64,000 bases of DNA from Streptomyces litmocidini (GCF_014649755.1 NZ_BMTQ01000010.1:62001-126000), one strand, 5' to 3'; shown: positions 8,366 to 16,760, counted from the stretch's first letter. Numbers and translations: made by a program. The notes: generated by a model not told the origin, from the sequence alone.

Positions 8366-8644
8366 CTACATCCGGCGCCCCTTGGGGTCCGCGGCGCGGC
8401 CGAACTGCTCCTCCAGGACGGTCAGGCGCCGCCAGTACTCGTCCTCGTCGATCTCCCCGGCCGCGAACCGGTGGCCGAGCAGGGCGATGGGCGAGCGCTC
8501 GTCCGGCCCGGGGCCGCGCCACGGACGGCCCCGGCGCCAGCCGGCGCGGCGGGCGACGGTGACGATCCCGACGACGGCGGCGGCCCAGACGAGGGGGAAG
8601 AAGAGGGCCCACGGGCCGGGGCCCGCGTAGGCGAGTGCGTTCAT
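8366..8644 (-). CDS. SHOCT-domain small membrane protein
   Basis: 92 aa. One transmembrane segment near the N-terminus (LFFPLVWAAAVVGIVTVARR, ~14-33) is followed by a basic stretch and a C-terminal SHOCT motif (SPIALLGHRFAAGEIDEDEY, ~51-70). SHOCT modules are short C-terminal oligomerisation helices attached to many bacterial membrane proteins. It is divergent from the TetR gene at 8808 and may share its control region. The role is unknown. Confidence 0.88.
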   Translation of the reverse strand: MNALAYAGPGPWALFFPLVWAAAVVGIVTVARRAGWRRGRPWRGPGPDERSPIALLGHRFAAGEIDEDEYWRRLTVLEEQFGRAADPKGRRM

Positions 8645-8778
8645 GGGGGTTCAGCTCCTCGGTGGTCTCCGGTTCTGGTTCGAGAGTCGCTCCGGGAGGG
8701 GGTTCCGGTCGTCGTCCGGGCAGCGGCTCCTGGCGTACGACACCGGGAGTACGCCGCCTCGCGGGCACTGCTTCCCTT

Positions 8779-8800
8779 CTGTACCTACTGGTATGTACAG
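8779..8800. promoter_or_regulatory. TetR-type operator, likely autoregulatory
   Basis: CTGTAC (8779-8784) and GTACAG (8795-8800) are a perfect 6-bp dyad with a 10-nt spacer; inside lies a second dyad TACC-TACT-GGTA (8782-8793). The site ends 7 nt before the ATG of the TetR gene and sits between it and the SHOCT gene, the expected place for an autorepressor site. Confidence 0.7.
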
Positions 8801-8807
8801 TGCCGCC

Positions 8808-9383
8808 ATGAGCATGAGCACCCCCGAGCGGCTGATCGAGGCGACCCGCGAACTGCTGTGGGAGCGCGGCTACGTCGGCACCAGCCCCAAGGCCGTCCAG
8901 CAGGCGGCGGGAGCGGGTCAGGGCAGCATGTACCACCACTTCGCCGGCAAGCAGGACCTGGCGCTCGCGGCCATCCGGCGCTCGGCCGGGGAGCTGGGCG
9001 CGGCGGCCGAGGCGGTCCTCGGCGGCGGGGGTTCGGCGTACGCCCGCATCGAGGCGTACCTGCGGCGCGAGCGCGACGTCCTGCGCGGCTGCCCGGTGGG
9101 CCGGCTGACCATGGACCCCGAGGTCATCGCGGACCCGGAGCTGCGCGCGCCGGTCGAGGAAGTGCTCGGCCGGGTGCGCGGCAGGATCGCCGAGGTCGTG
9201 CGAGAGGGCGTGGAGAGCGGCGAGTTGAACGGCTCCCTCGATCCGGTCGAGATCGCGGCGACGGTCCTCGCGACCGTGCAGGGCGGGTACGTGCTGGCCC
9301 GTGCGACCGGTTCGCGCGCCCCGTTCGACACCGCCGTACGCGGACTGCTCGCCCTGCTCGCCCCGGGCGACGCCCCGGTGTGA
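8808..9383 (+). CDS. TetR/AcrR-family transcriptional regulator (LmrA/YxaF-like)
   Basis: 191 aa; ATG at 8808, with a second ATG two codons later. The HTH spans ~5-50 (ATRELLWERGYVGTSPKAVQ then GQGSMYHHFAGKQDL). The C-terminal domain includes DVLRGCPVGRLTMDPEVIAD, characteristic of the LmrA/YxaF-like TetR subgroup. The operator described upstream overlaps its promoter. The following DUF4865 gene is 31 nt downstream on the same strand and is the likely regulated partner. Ligand unknown. Confidence 0.93.
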   Translation: MSMSTPERLIEATRELLWERGYVGTSPKAVQQAAGAGQGSMYHHFAGKQDLALAAIRRSAGELGAAAEAVLGGGGSAYARIEAYLRRERDVLRGCPVGRLTMDPEVIADPELRAPVEEVLGRVRGRIAEVVREGVESGELNGSLDPVEIAATVLATVQGGYVLARATGSRAPFDTAVRGLLALLAPGDAPV

Positions 9384-9414
9384 CCCTCCGCGTCCAGAGA
9401 AACGGAGCATTCCC

Positions 9415-9999
9415 GTGCACGCGCTGCAGTACGAGATCACCCTGCCCGCCGACTACGACATGGAGATCATCCGCGAGCGGGTGGCCACCAGGGGGCACCT
9501 GCTCGACGCCTTCCCCGGGCTCGGCCTGAAGGCGTATCTGGTCCGGGAGCGGAAGGCCGGGTCGTCCGTGAACCAGTACGCGCCGTTCTATCTCTGGGCC
9601 GCCCCCGAGGGCATGAACTCCTTCCTCTGGGGCCCCGGTTTCCAGGGCGTCGTCGACGACTTCGGCCGGCCGGTGGTGCAGCACTGGGCGGGCCTGTCGT
9701 ACGAGGAGGGGCCGGCGACCGCCTCGGCGCCGGGGGCCGCGACGCGGCGGAGGACCCCGCTCGGGGAGGGCGTCCCGCCGGGCGGGGCCGTGGCGGAGGC
9801 GGTGGCCCGGCACGCGCGCGAGGCGCGGCGGGACGGGGTGGTGGCCTCCGCCCTGGCGGTGGACCCGCGCCACTGGGAACTGCTCTCGTTCACCCTGTGG
9901 GAGGGCCCGGAGGCGCCCTCCGACGAGGGCGAGCGCTTCCGGGTGCTGCACCTGTCGGCCCCGGGCCGTGCGGCGCTGGGCCGTGGACGGCAGTGGTGA
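9415..9999 (+). CDS. DUF4865 family protein
   Basis: 194 aa. GTG at 9415 with ACGGAG upstream. The start HALQYEITLPADYDMEIIRE and the segments GHLLDAFPGLGLKAYLVRE and NQYAPFYLWAAPEGMNSFLW are the recognisable core of DUF4865, an uncharacterised actinobacterial/proteobacterial family with a dimeric ferredoxin-like look related to monooxygenase-like proteins. Its position directly after a TetR gene with its own operator suggests an inducible, perhaps detoxifying, role. The C-terminal third is poorly conserved and Arg/Ala-rich. Confidence 0.88.
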   Translation: MHALQYEITLPADYDMEIIRERVATRGHLLDAFPGLGLKAYLVRERKAGSSVNQYAPFYLWAAPEGMNSFLWGPGFQGVVDDFGRPVVQHWAGLSYEEGPATASAPGAATRRRTPLGEGVPPGGAVAEAVARHAREARRDGVVASALAVDPRHWELLSFTLWEGPEAPSDEGERFRVLHLSAPGRAALGRGRQW

Positions 10000-10017
10000 A
10001 CCGGTCCCCGGTGGACC

Positions 10018-10788
10018 TCAGACCACGGCGACGAGGGTGAGGTAGGCGATGCCGAGGACGCCCCGGTAGCCGTTCAGCCAGCTGGAACGCTGCCGGTCGA
10101 CGCGCTCGCGCGTCTCGGCGGCGAGCGGGTGGTCGGGGTGGGCGGCGAGCCAGACCTCGGTGTCGTACCGGTAGCCGGACTCGAACTCCTCCCACTCCTC
10201 CGCGCTCGCCGTCTCGATCCACGCGGGCCGGAACCCCGCCTCGACGGCGAGGTCGACGAGGGCGCCGAGGGAGAAGTGGTCGTCGACGGTCGCGCCGGGC
10301 CACATCCCGGCGAGTTCCGCCCCGGTCGGCGTGCGCTCCCAGAAGCCCTCGCCGAGCACGACCCGCCCGCCGGGCCGGACGAGCCGGCGCAGCTCGCGCA
10401 GGACGGCGGCCGCGTCGTACGGCAGCTCGGGGTCGCAGAGCGCCTGGCCGGCGCCGAGACAGAGGACCGCGTCGACGGGCCCCCGGTCGGTGCCGAGCGC
10501 CGACTCCTCGACGAAGGCGACGCGGTCCGCGAGCCCGCGCCGCTCGGCGAGCGCCCGGCCGCGGGCCAGGTCCTCGGCGTTGATGTCGATCCCGACCCCC
10601 TCGGCGGCGGGGGCCGCCTCCAGGAGGCGCAGGAGCGACTCGCCCCAGCCGCAGCCGATGTCGAGCACGTCGGCGGGTCCGGCGACGGCGAGCCGCTCGG
10701 TCATCCGGGTGGCGCGGGCCTCGGAGAGGGGGCCGTGGAAGGTGAGGCTGCCGAGACGCGGAGGGAGGTCGGTGCCGGAAGTGATCAT
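10018..10788 (-). CDS. SAM-dependent methyltransferase (class I)
   Basis: 256 aa, ATG at 10788; the ribosome site is weak, and a GTG about 12 codons upstream is possible. Motif I is VLDIGCGWGESLLRLLE (~41-57), followed by VGIDINAEDL (motif II), then VDAVLCLGAGQALCD and LRRLVRPGGRVVLGEGFW (post-motif region). The fold is that of cyclopropane-synthase/UbiE-like methyltransferases, but the substrate cannot be read. It is convergent with DUF4865 and probably monocistronic. A terminator hairpin lies between it and the EF-hand gene. Confidence 0.9.
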   Translation of the reverse strand: MITSGTDLPPRLGSLTFHGPLSEARATRMTERLAVAGPADVLDIGCGWGESLLRLLEAAPAAEGVGIDINAEDLARGRALAERRGLADRVAFVEESALGTDRGPVDAVLCLGAGQALCDPELPYDAAAVLRELRRLVRPGGRVVLGEGFWERTPTGAELAGMWPGATVDDHFSLGALVDLAVEAGFRPAWIETASAEEWEEFESGYRYDTEVWLAAHPDHPLAAETRERVDRQRSSWLNGYRGVLGIAYLTLVAVV

Positions 10789-10859
10789 GACGGGGAACAG
10801 TACGTCGTCCCGGCCCCCCGGCACACCGGTTTTCCGACGGCGCCCCGCGCCCTGACGCC

Positions 10860-10896
10860 CCCCCGGCGGCGCCCCGCGCCCGTGCGCCGCCGGGGG
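10860..10896 (-). terminator. Hairpin after the EF-hand gene
   Basis: CCCCCGGCGGCG (10860-10871) pairs with CGCCGCCGGGGG (10885-10896), a 12-bp stem with a 13-nt loop, lying 56 nt past the EF-hand stop on the minus strand. Confidence 0.55.
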
Positions 10897-10951
10897 CGTC
10901 CGGAAAGCCACGGGGCCGGAGGGCGACGGCCGGAAGGGTGCGCGCCCGGGG

Positions 10952-11521
10952 TCAGGCCGGGAAGAAGGTGGGGCGTCCCATCCACCAGTTGCCGGTGGCG
11001 TCGGGGTCCGGACTGGTCCAGAACTCGATGACCGCGTCGGTGAACTCGGCGGGCGAGAGCATGCCGTCGCCATCGGTGTCGAGGTGGCTGAACGCCTCGG
11101 CCGCGCTCTCCTCGGTGAGCTCCGGGAAGTGCCCGCGCTGGAAGGCGAGGAACTCGGCGGGGCTGATCCGGCCGTCCTGGTCGATGTCGGCGATCTGCAG
11201 GTAGGTCTCGGCGATCCCGCCGAGGACGGTCCGGGCGGCCCGGGGGTCCTGAGCCAGCGCACGGGTCGAGGCGACGAACCGGTCCTTCGGGATTCCCCGG
11301 CCGCCGGCCGGGAGGAACGGCAGATGCACCTCCCGCCAGATGCCCGTGTAGGCGCCGACGATCCGCTCTGCCTCCGGGGAGCCCTCGGCGTGGCCGAGGG
11401 AGGACGCCACCCGCCGGCCCATCTCCACGTGGTCGTCCTCGGTCAGTACGCCGCTGCCGTTGACGTCGAGCTGGTCGAAACCCTGCTCGATCTTCGCTGT
11501 CAGAAAGTCCTGACCGGTCAT
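10952..11521 (-). CDS. EF-hand calcium-binding protein, calerythrin-like
   Basis: 189 aa. ATG at 11521 with GAGGAG 7 nt upstream. Three canonical 12-residue loops are visible: DVNGSGVLTEDD (~18-29), DIDQDGRISPAE and DTDGDGMLSPAE, each with acidic or polar residues at positions 1, 3, 5 and 12. A degenerate fourth hand probably lies in the middle, as in calerythrin of Saccharopolyspora and other actinobacterial sarcoplasmic-type proteins of the same length. It is cytosolic and likely buffers or senses calcium. It stands alone, downstream of a degraded kinase gene. Confidence 0.93.
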   Translation of the reverse strand: MTGQDFLTAKIEQGFDQLDVNGSGVLTEDDHVEMGRRVASSLGHAEGSPEAERIVGAYTGIWREVHLPFLPAGGRGIPKDRFVASTRALAQDPRAARTVLGGIAETYLQIADIDQDGRISPAEFLAFQRGHFPELTEESAAEAFSHLDTDGDGMLSPAEFTDAVIEFWTSPDPDATGNWWMGRPTFFPA

Positions 11522-11732
11522 CACCGCTCCTCGTGGACAAGCGCGCTGCGCACAGGACGCGGGAGCGTCCTGCCATGCGGGGCAACGAGAAACCGGTGGC
11601 GAGGAAACGCCCTCCGTCGTGGTCGCGTCGGCGACGCCGAAAGCGTGGAGCCGGTGCGGAAAGCCGGCGATCGGCGGCCGGGAACCGGCGCCGGGCGGGG
11701 GACGACGGGCAGGCCCGGAAGCCGCCGGACCG

Positions 11733-12628
11733 TCACAGGTTGCGGATCTCGAAGGACGCGCGCGCCTTGGTGAGCAGGTCGTCGGCGCTCTTCTGCGCCG
11801 TTCTGCCGTCGGGCAGGTCGACCCCGAGGGTGATGCGTTCCTGCTGCGAGGCGACGATGATGCGGATCTTGAGGATCTTGGTGAGGCGCCGGGGCGTTCC
11901 CCGCTGTTCTCGCTGTAGGACTCGGTGAGGACGGCCGCGTCGCGGCCCTGGCGGGTGGTGGGCTCGGCCGTGGCCACGCTCGGCGAGCCGCCGGTGGGCG
12001 GGACGGCGCTCTCGTGCTCCTGATTCCAGCGGTCGACGATCGCCCGGGCGGTCTCGGTGCCCCTCTCCTTGCGGTCCGCCGGAAGGGACCTGTCGCCCTT
12101 GGGAGCGGTGTAGCGGGTGCCCCGGTACGGGTCCTTGTCCGCGCCCAGGTCGTCCTCGGTGGTGATGGTCCAGTCCGCGGGCGCGGCCACGGACAGGTTC
12201 ATCCGGTACTCGTCGTACTTCTTCCGGCCGTCCGGCACGTCCTCCTGGTTCAGGAGCACCGCGGTGGTGATGAGGAGGGCGGCGGCAGCCACGCCGCCGA
12301 TGACGGTCCGACGCCGGTTCGCCCTCCACCGGGCGGGCCGTTCGACGGCGGCCGTCCGTCCGGACCCGGCGAGCAGCGGGGCGGGAGGGGCAGGGGGCGC
12401 GGGGGTGGGGAGGGTGAGCGCGCGCAGCGTCGGCTGGGCCGCCGGGACGGTGAGGCGGCTGTCGGGCTCCTTGCGCAGCAGGCCGGTGATCAGGCCGGTG
12501 AGCTCGCCGGCCTTCTCCGACGGCCGGTCGGCCGCCGGCGGCGACGCCACGGCCGGTGGTCGAAGCTCGTGGCTCGTGGGCTCCTCGTGCCGTCCCCGAC
12601 CGTTCACTTCGCCCTCACGACCGCTCAC
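11733..12628 (-). pseudogene. Frameshifted, truncated remnant of a receptor-type Ser/Thr protein kinase
   Basis: From GTG 12628 the frame reads LTGLITGLLRKEPDSRLTVP, the last helix of an STPK catalytic domain, without any preceding kinase lobe. A membrane segment (IGGVAAAALLITTAVLLN) and an extracellular region with ADWTITTEDDLGADKDPYRG follow. After LTESYSENSGE (near 11910) the frame becomes arginine-rich nonsense. The natural continuation (RLTKILKIRIIVASQQERIT to FEIRNL, stop 11733) is in another frame. A single-base-class indel near 11885-11910 explains this. Missing catalytic lobes plus a frameshift indicate a decaying gene, although a sequencing error could account for the shift alone. 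Confidence 0.75.
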
Positions 12629-12784
12629 TTCGTCCCTGCCCTCGCCTTCTGCTGTCCTTCCCGCGGCGGCCGCCGGAGCCCCGCCCGGACGGCAGCCTCC
12701 GTCCGTAGGGGGCTCGGCCGAAGCCGGCCCGCCAGGACGTGCCGAACGACTGCGACGCCTGATCCCCGACCAGCCTTCACCGGC

Positions 12785-12946
12785 TCAGAATCCCGCCGGG
12801 CCACCGCCGGTGAACCCGCCCCCCGGGCCGTGCCCGCCCCCGCGGCCGCCCGACTTCCACAGGAGCACGCCCACCACCACGACGAGGGCGACGAAGCCGA
12901 CGAACCACAGCCCGAAGGCAACCACCATGTAGACCAGCAGATCCAT
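12785..12946 (-). CDS. Small membrane protein with Gly-rich tail, 53 aa
   Basis: ATG at 12946 to TGA at 12785. The first 30 residues form one hydrophobic helix (LLVYMVVAFGLWFVGFVALV and on); the rest is KSGGRGGGHGPGGGFTGGGP plus a short end. The ribosome site is weak. Codon third positions are strongly G/C as in real genes. It is divergent from the histidine kinase gene with the three palindromes between them, so it may be a target or accessory of that two-component system. No known family is recognised. Confidence 0.6.
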   Translation of the reverse strand: MDLLVYMVVAFGLWFVGFVALVVVVGVLLWKSGGRGGGHGPGGGFTGGGPAGF

Positions 12947-13037
12947 GGGTGACCGCCCCCTTCCGGCCCGCCGTCGCGGGCGAACGCCTCCTCGTGCCCG
13001 GCCTGTTCAGCGTAGGGATCCGGGAGGCGGCCCGCGT

Positions 13038-13201
13038 CCACCCAGGGGTGGGCACGGGGGCTGCAACAAGCAGGGCAGCGCCTGGGTTCCTCATACCCAG
13101 GGTGTATGCGGTGCGGCGCGAATCCGCTGTCGTGTGCCCTGTGCGTCCCACTGCCGCGGGAACAAGCGCCCCGGTCACGCCCCGGGAGTCAACCCTGGGG
13201 T
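13038..13201. promoter_or_regulatory. Three related palindromes upstream of a two-component system
   Basis: CCACCC-AG-GGGTGG (13038-13051), CCTGGGT-N7-ACCCAGG (13081-13101) and ACCC-TG-GGGT (13192-13201) share the ACCC/GGGT half-site. They lie in the divergent gap between the 53-aa membrane protein and the histidine kinase. They are good candidates for response-regulator sites. Confidence 0.5.
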
Positions 13202-13226
13202 GGACGACGTCTCGGAGGGGCGTGCC

Positions 13227-13232
13227 TACCCT
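13227..13232 (+). promoter_or_regulatory. -10 element of a probable leaderless promoter (histidine kinase 1)
   Basis: TACCCT ends 6 nt before the ATG at 13239, and there is no Shine-Dalgarno sequence between, so transcription probably starts at the start codon. Confidence 0.5.
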
Positions 13233-13238
13233 GCGGGA

Positions 13239-14441
13239 ATGCAGGGAGGCAGAGTGCGGGCGCGGGTCGATCCGCTGGTGATCGACGTGGTTCTGGCGTG
13301 TGTCCTGGCGGCGCTGACCATCGTCTACGGCCGGCAGGGGTACGAGGCCGTTTACCGCCACAAGGGATGGCCCCCCTTCGGCCTCCTCGCCGTCGGACTC
13401 AGCCTGGCGGTGAATCTCCCCCTCGCGGTACGGGGACGCGCCCCCTGGACGGCGTTCGTCGTCTCCCACGGCGCGTTCGTCGCCTACACCGCGGCGGGAT
13501 TCCAGCCGTCGGCGAATCTGTGGGCGCCCCTTCTCCTCTGCTACACCGTGATCCGGAACGACCCGGCCCGGCGGGCCGCGTGGGCGGCGGCGGCAACCGC
13601 CGCGACATGGATGGCGAGCGGCCTGGCAGCCCCCGTATCGGTCGAACTGGCGATAGGACAGAGCGTCATCGGGGTGGGCGTCGTGTGGTCGTGGGCCACC
13701 AGCAACAACCAGCTGGCCCAGCGCAACGCCCAACTGGCGGAACTGTCCGCGAAGCTGCGGCGGGAGCAGGAACTGCGGGCCCGGCACGCGATCGTGGAGG
13801 AGAGGCTGCGCATCGCACGGGAGCTCCACGACGTCGTCGCCCACCACCTGTCGGCGCTGGCGGTCCAGGCGGGCCTGGCCGATTTCGTGTTCACCTCCGA
13901 TCCCGCGGCCGCCCGGAGGGCGGTGGTGTCGATCGGCGCGAGCAGCCGGGAGGCCCTGGAGGAGATGCGCGGCCTGCTCGGAGTGCTGCGCACGGACCCC
14001 GACGCCGTCGACCCCGACCCGCTCTACCAGTCCTCGCCCGGCCTGGAGCGTCTGGACGAACTGGCGGAGCGCACCCGTGCGGCAGGGCTCGACGTCGCGC
14101 TGACAGTGACGGGACCACGGCGAGCGCTGCCGTCGGGCGTGGACCTGTGCGCTTATCGCATCGTCCAGGAGGCGTTGACCAACACGGTCAAGCACGCCGG
14201 CCCGGGGGCACGGGTCAGCGTGGGGCTGAGCTTCGAGGCCGACCGGCTGACGGGCGAGATCAGCGATCGGGGCGGCAGCGCGCCGGCGGCGGTGCCGTCG
14301 AACGGGCTCGGCCTGGTCGGGATGCGCGAACGGGTGGGGCTCTACGGCGGGACCCTGCGAGCCGGACCCGGACCCGGGGGAGGGTTCGAGGTCGTCTTCA
14401 CCCTTCCACTGGCCCCGCTTGACACCACCGGGGGCGGGTGA
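13239..14441 (+). CDS. Sensor histidine kinase, NarL/DesK type (HisKA_3)
   Basis: 400 aa; ATG at 13239. Residues ~10-165 hold four to five hydrophobic helices (VIDVVLACVLAALTIVYG, LLAVGLSLAVNLPLAVRG and others) with almost no extracellular loop, so it may sense a membrane signal. A coiled segment leads to the phospho-acceptor EERLRIARELHDVVAHHLSA (His197). The HATPase has N-box QEALTNTVKHA and G2 GLGLVGMRERV. It is followed after 40 nt by its response regulator. The stimulus is unknown; the palindromes upstream may be bound by the partner regulator. Confidence 0.95.
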   Translation: MQGGRVRARVDPLVIDVVLACVLAALTIVYGRQGYEAVYRHKGWPPFGLLAVGLSLAVNLPLAVRGRAPWTAFVVSHGAFVAYTAAGFQPSANLWAPLLLCYTVIRNDPARRAAWAAAATAATWMASGLAAPVSVELAIGQSVIGVGVVWSWATSNNQLAQRNAQLAELSAKLRREQELRARHAIVEERLRIARELHDVVAHHLSALAVQAGLADFVFTSDPAAARRAVVSIGASSREALEEMRGLLGVLRTDPDAVDPDPLYQSSPGLERLDELAERTRAAGLDVALTVTGPRRALPSGVDLCAYRIVQEALTNTVKHAGPGARVSVGLSFEADRLTGEISDRGGSAPAAVPSNGLGLVGMRERVGLYGGTLRAGPGPGGGFEVVFTLPLAPLDTTGGG

Positions 14442-14481
14442 TCGTCTTTCTCCGCAGACACGGGGGGGGGAGGCGGCAGCG

Positions 14482-15192
14482 ATGACACGGCTGCTGATCG
14501 TGGACGACCAGGTACTGATCCGGGCGGGGCTCGCGGCCCTGGCCACGGCCGCGCCGGGCTTCGAGGTGGCCGGTCAGGCCGCCACGGGAGAGGAAGCGGT
14601 CACGCTCGCCGCCTCCACGCGCCCGGACGTGATCCTGATGGACATCCGCCTGCCCGGCATCAGCGGCATCACCGCCCTGGAGCGCATCCTCGCCGACGCG
14701 AGCGAGCCCAGGCCGAAGGTGGTCATGCTGACCGTCTTCGACCTCGACGAGTACGTCTACGCCGCCCTCAGGGCCGGAGCCAGCGGCTTCCTCCTCAAGG
14801 ACACCCCGCCCGAACGCCTCCTCGCCGCCGTGGCCCTGATCGCCCAGGGCGAGATGCTCTTCGCCCCCGCCGTCACGCGCCGGCTCGTCGAGACCTTCGC
14901 CCACCGGTCGGAGACGGAGCGGGAACGGCCCGCCTCCCTCGCCGGGCTCACCGACCGCGAGACCGACGTCCTGCGGCTGGTCGGGCAGGGCCTGACCAAC
15001 GAGCAGATCGCGCAACGGCTGGTGGTGACCGTCGCCACCGTCAAGACCCACCTCAACCGCGTGATGTCCAAGCTCGGGCTGGCGAGCCGCGCCCAAGCCG
15101 TCGTCGTCGCCTACGAGAGCGGCCTGGTCTCCCCCGGCCGGCCCGGCTTCGACCGGCCCGGCCCCGACGGCGACGGAAGCCCCCGTCCCTGA
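14482..15192 (+). CDS. Response regulator, NarL/LuxR family (partner of the kinase at 13239)
   Basis: 236 aa. ATG at 14482, preceded by a run of G with GGAGG at proper distance. Receiver domain ~2-120 with acidic pocket VDD and phospho-acceptor Asp54 (ILMDIRLPG), switch Thr (VMLTVF) and Lys (FLLKD). GerE-type HTH ~155-215 (LTDRETDVLRLVGQGLTNEQ). The C-terminus is a Pro/Gly-rich tail. It forms an operon with the histidine kinase gene. Confidence 0.95.
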   Translation: MTRLLIVDDQVLIRAGLAALATAAPGFEVAGQAATGEEAVTLAASTRPDVILMDIRLPGISGITALERILADASEPRPKVVMLTVFDLDEYVYAALRAGASGFLLKDTPPERLLAAVALIAQGEMLFAPAVTRRLVETFAHRSETERERPASLAGLTDRETDVLRLVGQGLTNEQIAQRLVVTVATVKTHLNRVMSKLGLASRAQAVVVAYESGLVSPGRPGFDRPGPDGDGSPRP

Positions 15193-15390
15193 GCGGTCCC
15201 GGAGGCGGCACAGCCGGGGAGGACCGGGAGCACCCGGGCGCGGACGACGGCCGAGGCCTCACGTCGTCGCACGCCTCCGAGGCGCGCGGAGGGGGCGCCT
15301 TCCGGGTGTCGCCGCGGTACGGGTCGCCCGGCGGCGACGGTCCCGCGGCCCCGGCGGGCGGGCGCGTCGACGTCCTGGGCGCCGCCGCCC

Positions 15391-15434
15391 GGCGGAAAAG
15401 GCGTACGGCGGAAAGGCGTACGGCGGAACAGGGC
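15391..15434. repeat. Short tandem repeat next to the ROK gene stop
   Basis: GGCGGAAAAGGCGTAC, GGCGGAAAGGCGTAC and GGCGGAACAG are three adjacent near-copies of a 15-16 bp unit, ending just outside the ROK stop codon at 15435. The rest of the 242-nt convergent gap from 15193 shows no gene. Confidence 0.7.
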
Positions 15435-16661
15435 TCAGACCGGTTCGCGTCCCAGGGCCGCGAGCGGGTCGTCGAGCACCGGCTGCCAGGCGAGTTCGGC
15501 CGCACCGACGAGGCTGTTGTGGTCCAGGGTGCAGGGGAGGATCGGCACGCCGCCGCTGCGGCCCCACAGGCTGCGGTCGGCGACGACCGCGCGCAGCCGC
15601 TCGGCGTCGGCGTCGAGGAGCTCTCGGTGGAGCCCGCCGAGGATGATCCGGTCCGGGTTGAGGATGTTCACCAGACCGGCGAGCCCGAGGCCGAGCCGGT
15701 CGATCAGCTCCCCCACCGCGACCCGGACGCCCGGGTCGTCGGGGCTGGTGCGCAGCAGGTCGCGGGACTGCTGGAGCAGGGACACCTCGGGACCGGGGGT
15801 CCGGCCCGCGGCCGTGAGGAACGCGAGCGGGTCCGTCTCGACGTCGAGACAGCCGCGGCTGCCGCAGTGGCAGGGACGGCCCTCGGGGTTGACCGTCAGA
15901 TGGCCGACCTCCAGGGCGAGTCCCGAACTCCCGGTGTGCAGGCGCCCGTCGAGGACGAGTGCGCCGCCGACGCCGCGGTGGCCGGTGGCGACGCAGAGCA
16001 GGTCCCGGGCGCCGCGCCCCGCGCCGTGGCGGTGCTCGGCGAGCGCGGCGAGGTTGACGTCGTTGCCGGTGAAGGCGGGGCCCTCGATGCCGGCGGCCCG
16101 CACCCGCTCGGCGAAGATCTCCCGTACGGGCGCTCCGGCGGGCCAGGCGAGGTGGAGCGGGTTGAGCGCCGTGCCCTCGGGCTCGGCCACGGCGGAGGGG
16201 GCGGCGAGTCCGGCGCCGACGCACCGGCGGCCGCTCTCCCGGAGCAGCGCGGCCCCCGCGTCGACGACGGCGCCGAGCACCTGTGCCGGGTCGGCCGAGA
16301 CGGTGACGCAGCCGGGGGCGGTGGCCACGATGGTGCCGCCGAGGCCGACGAGGGCGGCGCGGAAACCGTCCGCGTGGACCTGGGCGGCGAGGGCGACGGG
16401 GCCTTTCTCGTCGACGGCGAGGCGGTGCGAGGGACGTCCCTGGGAGCCCGCGGCGGCACCGGGGTTGGAGTCGACGCGGATGAGGCCGAGGGCCTCCAGT
16501 TCGGCGGCGACGGCACCCGCGGTGGCCCGGGTGACGCCGAGTTCGGCGGTGAGGACGGCCCGGGTCGGCGCCCTGCCGGTGTGCACCAGTTCCAGTGCGG
16601 GGCCGAGTGCGTTACGCCCCCTGTCCAGCCGTGTCCGGGTCGTCGTCGCCTTGCCGTTCAT
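15435..16661 (-). CDS. ROK-family transcriptional regulator (NagC/XylR type)
   Basis: 408 aa, ATG at 16661. An N-terminal winged helix (~18-65, TRAVLTAELGVTRATAGAVA) is followed by a sugar-kinase-fold ROK domain with the zinc motif CHCGSRGCLDVE and EVGHLTVNPEG. The DNA-binding domain marks it as a repressor rather than a kinase. It is divergent from an MFS porter, with a clear promoter and dyad between, which argues that it represses the porter and is relieved by the transported sugar or its phosphate. Identity of the sugar is unknown. Confidence 0.94.
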   Translation of the reverse strand: MNGKATTTRTRLDRGRNALGPALELVHTGRAPTRAVLTAELGVTRATAGAVAAELEALGLIRVDSNPGAAAGSQGRPSHRLAVDEKGPVALAAQVHADGFRAALVGLGGTIVATAPGCVTVSADPAQVLGAVVDAGAALLRESGRRCVGAGLAAPSAVAEPEGTALNPLHLAWPAGAPVREIFAERVRAAGIEGPAFTGNDVNLAALAEHRHGAGRGARDLLCVATGHRGVGGALVLDGRLHTGSSGLALEVGHLTVNPEGRPCHCGSRGCLDVETDPLAFLTAAGRTPGPEVSLLQQSRDLLRTSPDDPGVRVAVGELIDRLGLGLAGLVNILNPDRIILGGLHRELLDADAERLRAVVADRSLWGRSGGVPILPCTLDHNSLVGAAELAWQPVLDDPLAALGREPV

Positions 16662-16707
16662 GGTGGTGAGTCTCCCATGATCGGACCGGCGCGCCGCCCC
16701 CGCCCGG

Positions 16708-16736
16708 TTGATTCCCCCGCCCCCGACCCCTATCCT
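16708..16736 (+). promoter_or_regulatory. Complete promoter for a leaderless MFS gene
   Basis: TTGATT (16708-16713), 17-nt spacer, TATCCT (16731-16736), then 6 nt to the GTG at 16743. It is the best promoter in the window and implies a leaderless transcript. Confidence 0.75.
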
Positions 16737-16738
16737 GA

Positions 16739-16760
16739 GTTTGTGCCGCTACTAAACAAA
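16739..16760. promoter_or_regulatory. AT-rich dyad, candidate ROK operator
   Basis: Around the start codon TTTGT and ACAAA form an inverted repeat separated by 11 nt, unusually A/T-rich for this genome. ROK repressors prefer A/T-rich sites; placement over the transcription start would block the MFS promoter. Confidence 0.5.

Noticed and set aside
11870..11920. A programmed ribosomal frameshift in the kinase remnant
   Set aside because: No slippery heptamer is evident and the kinase lobes are missing anyway, so decay or sequencing error is simpler.
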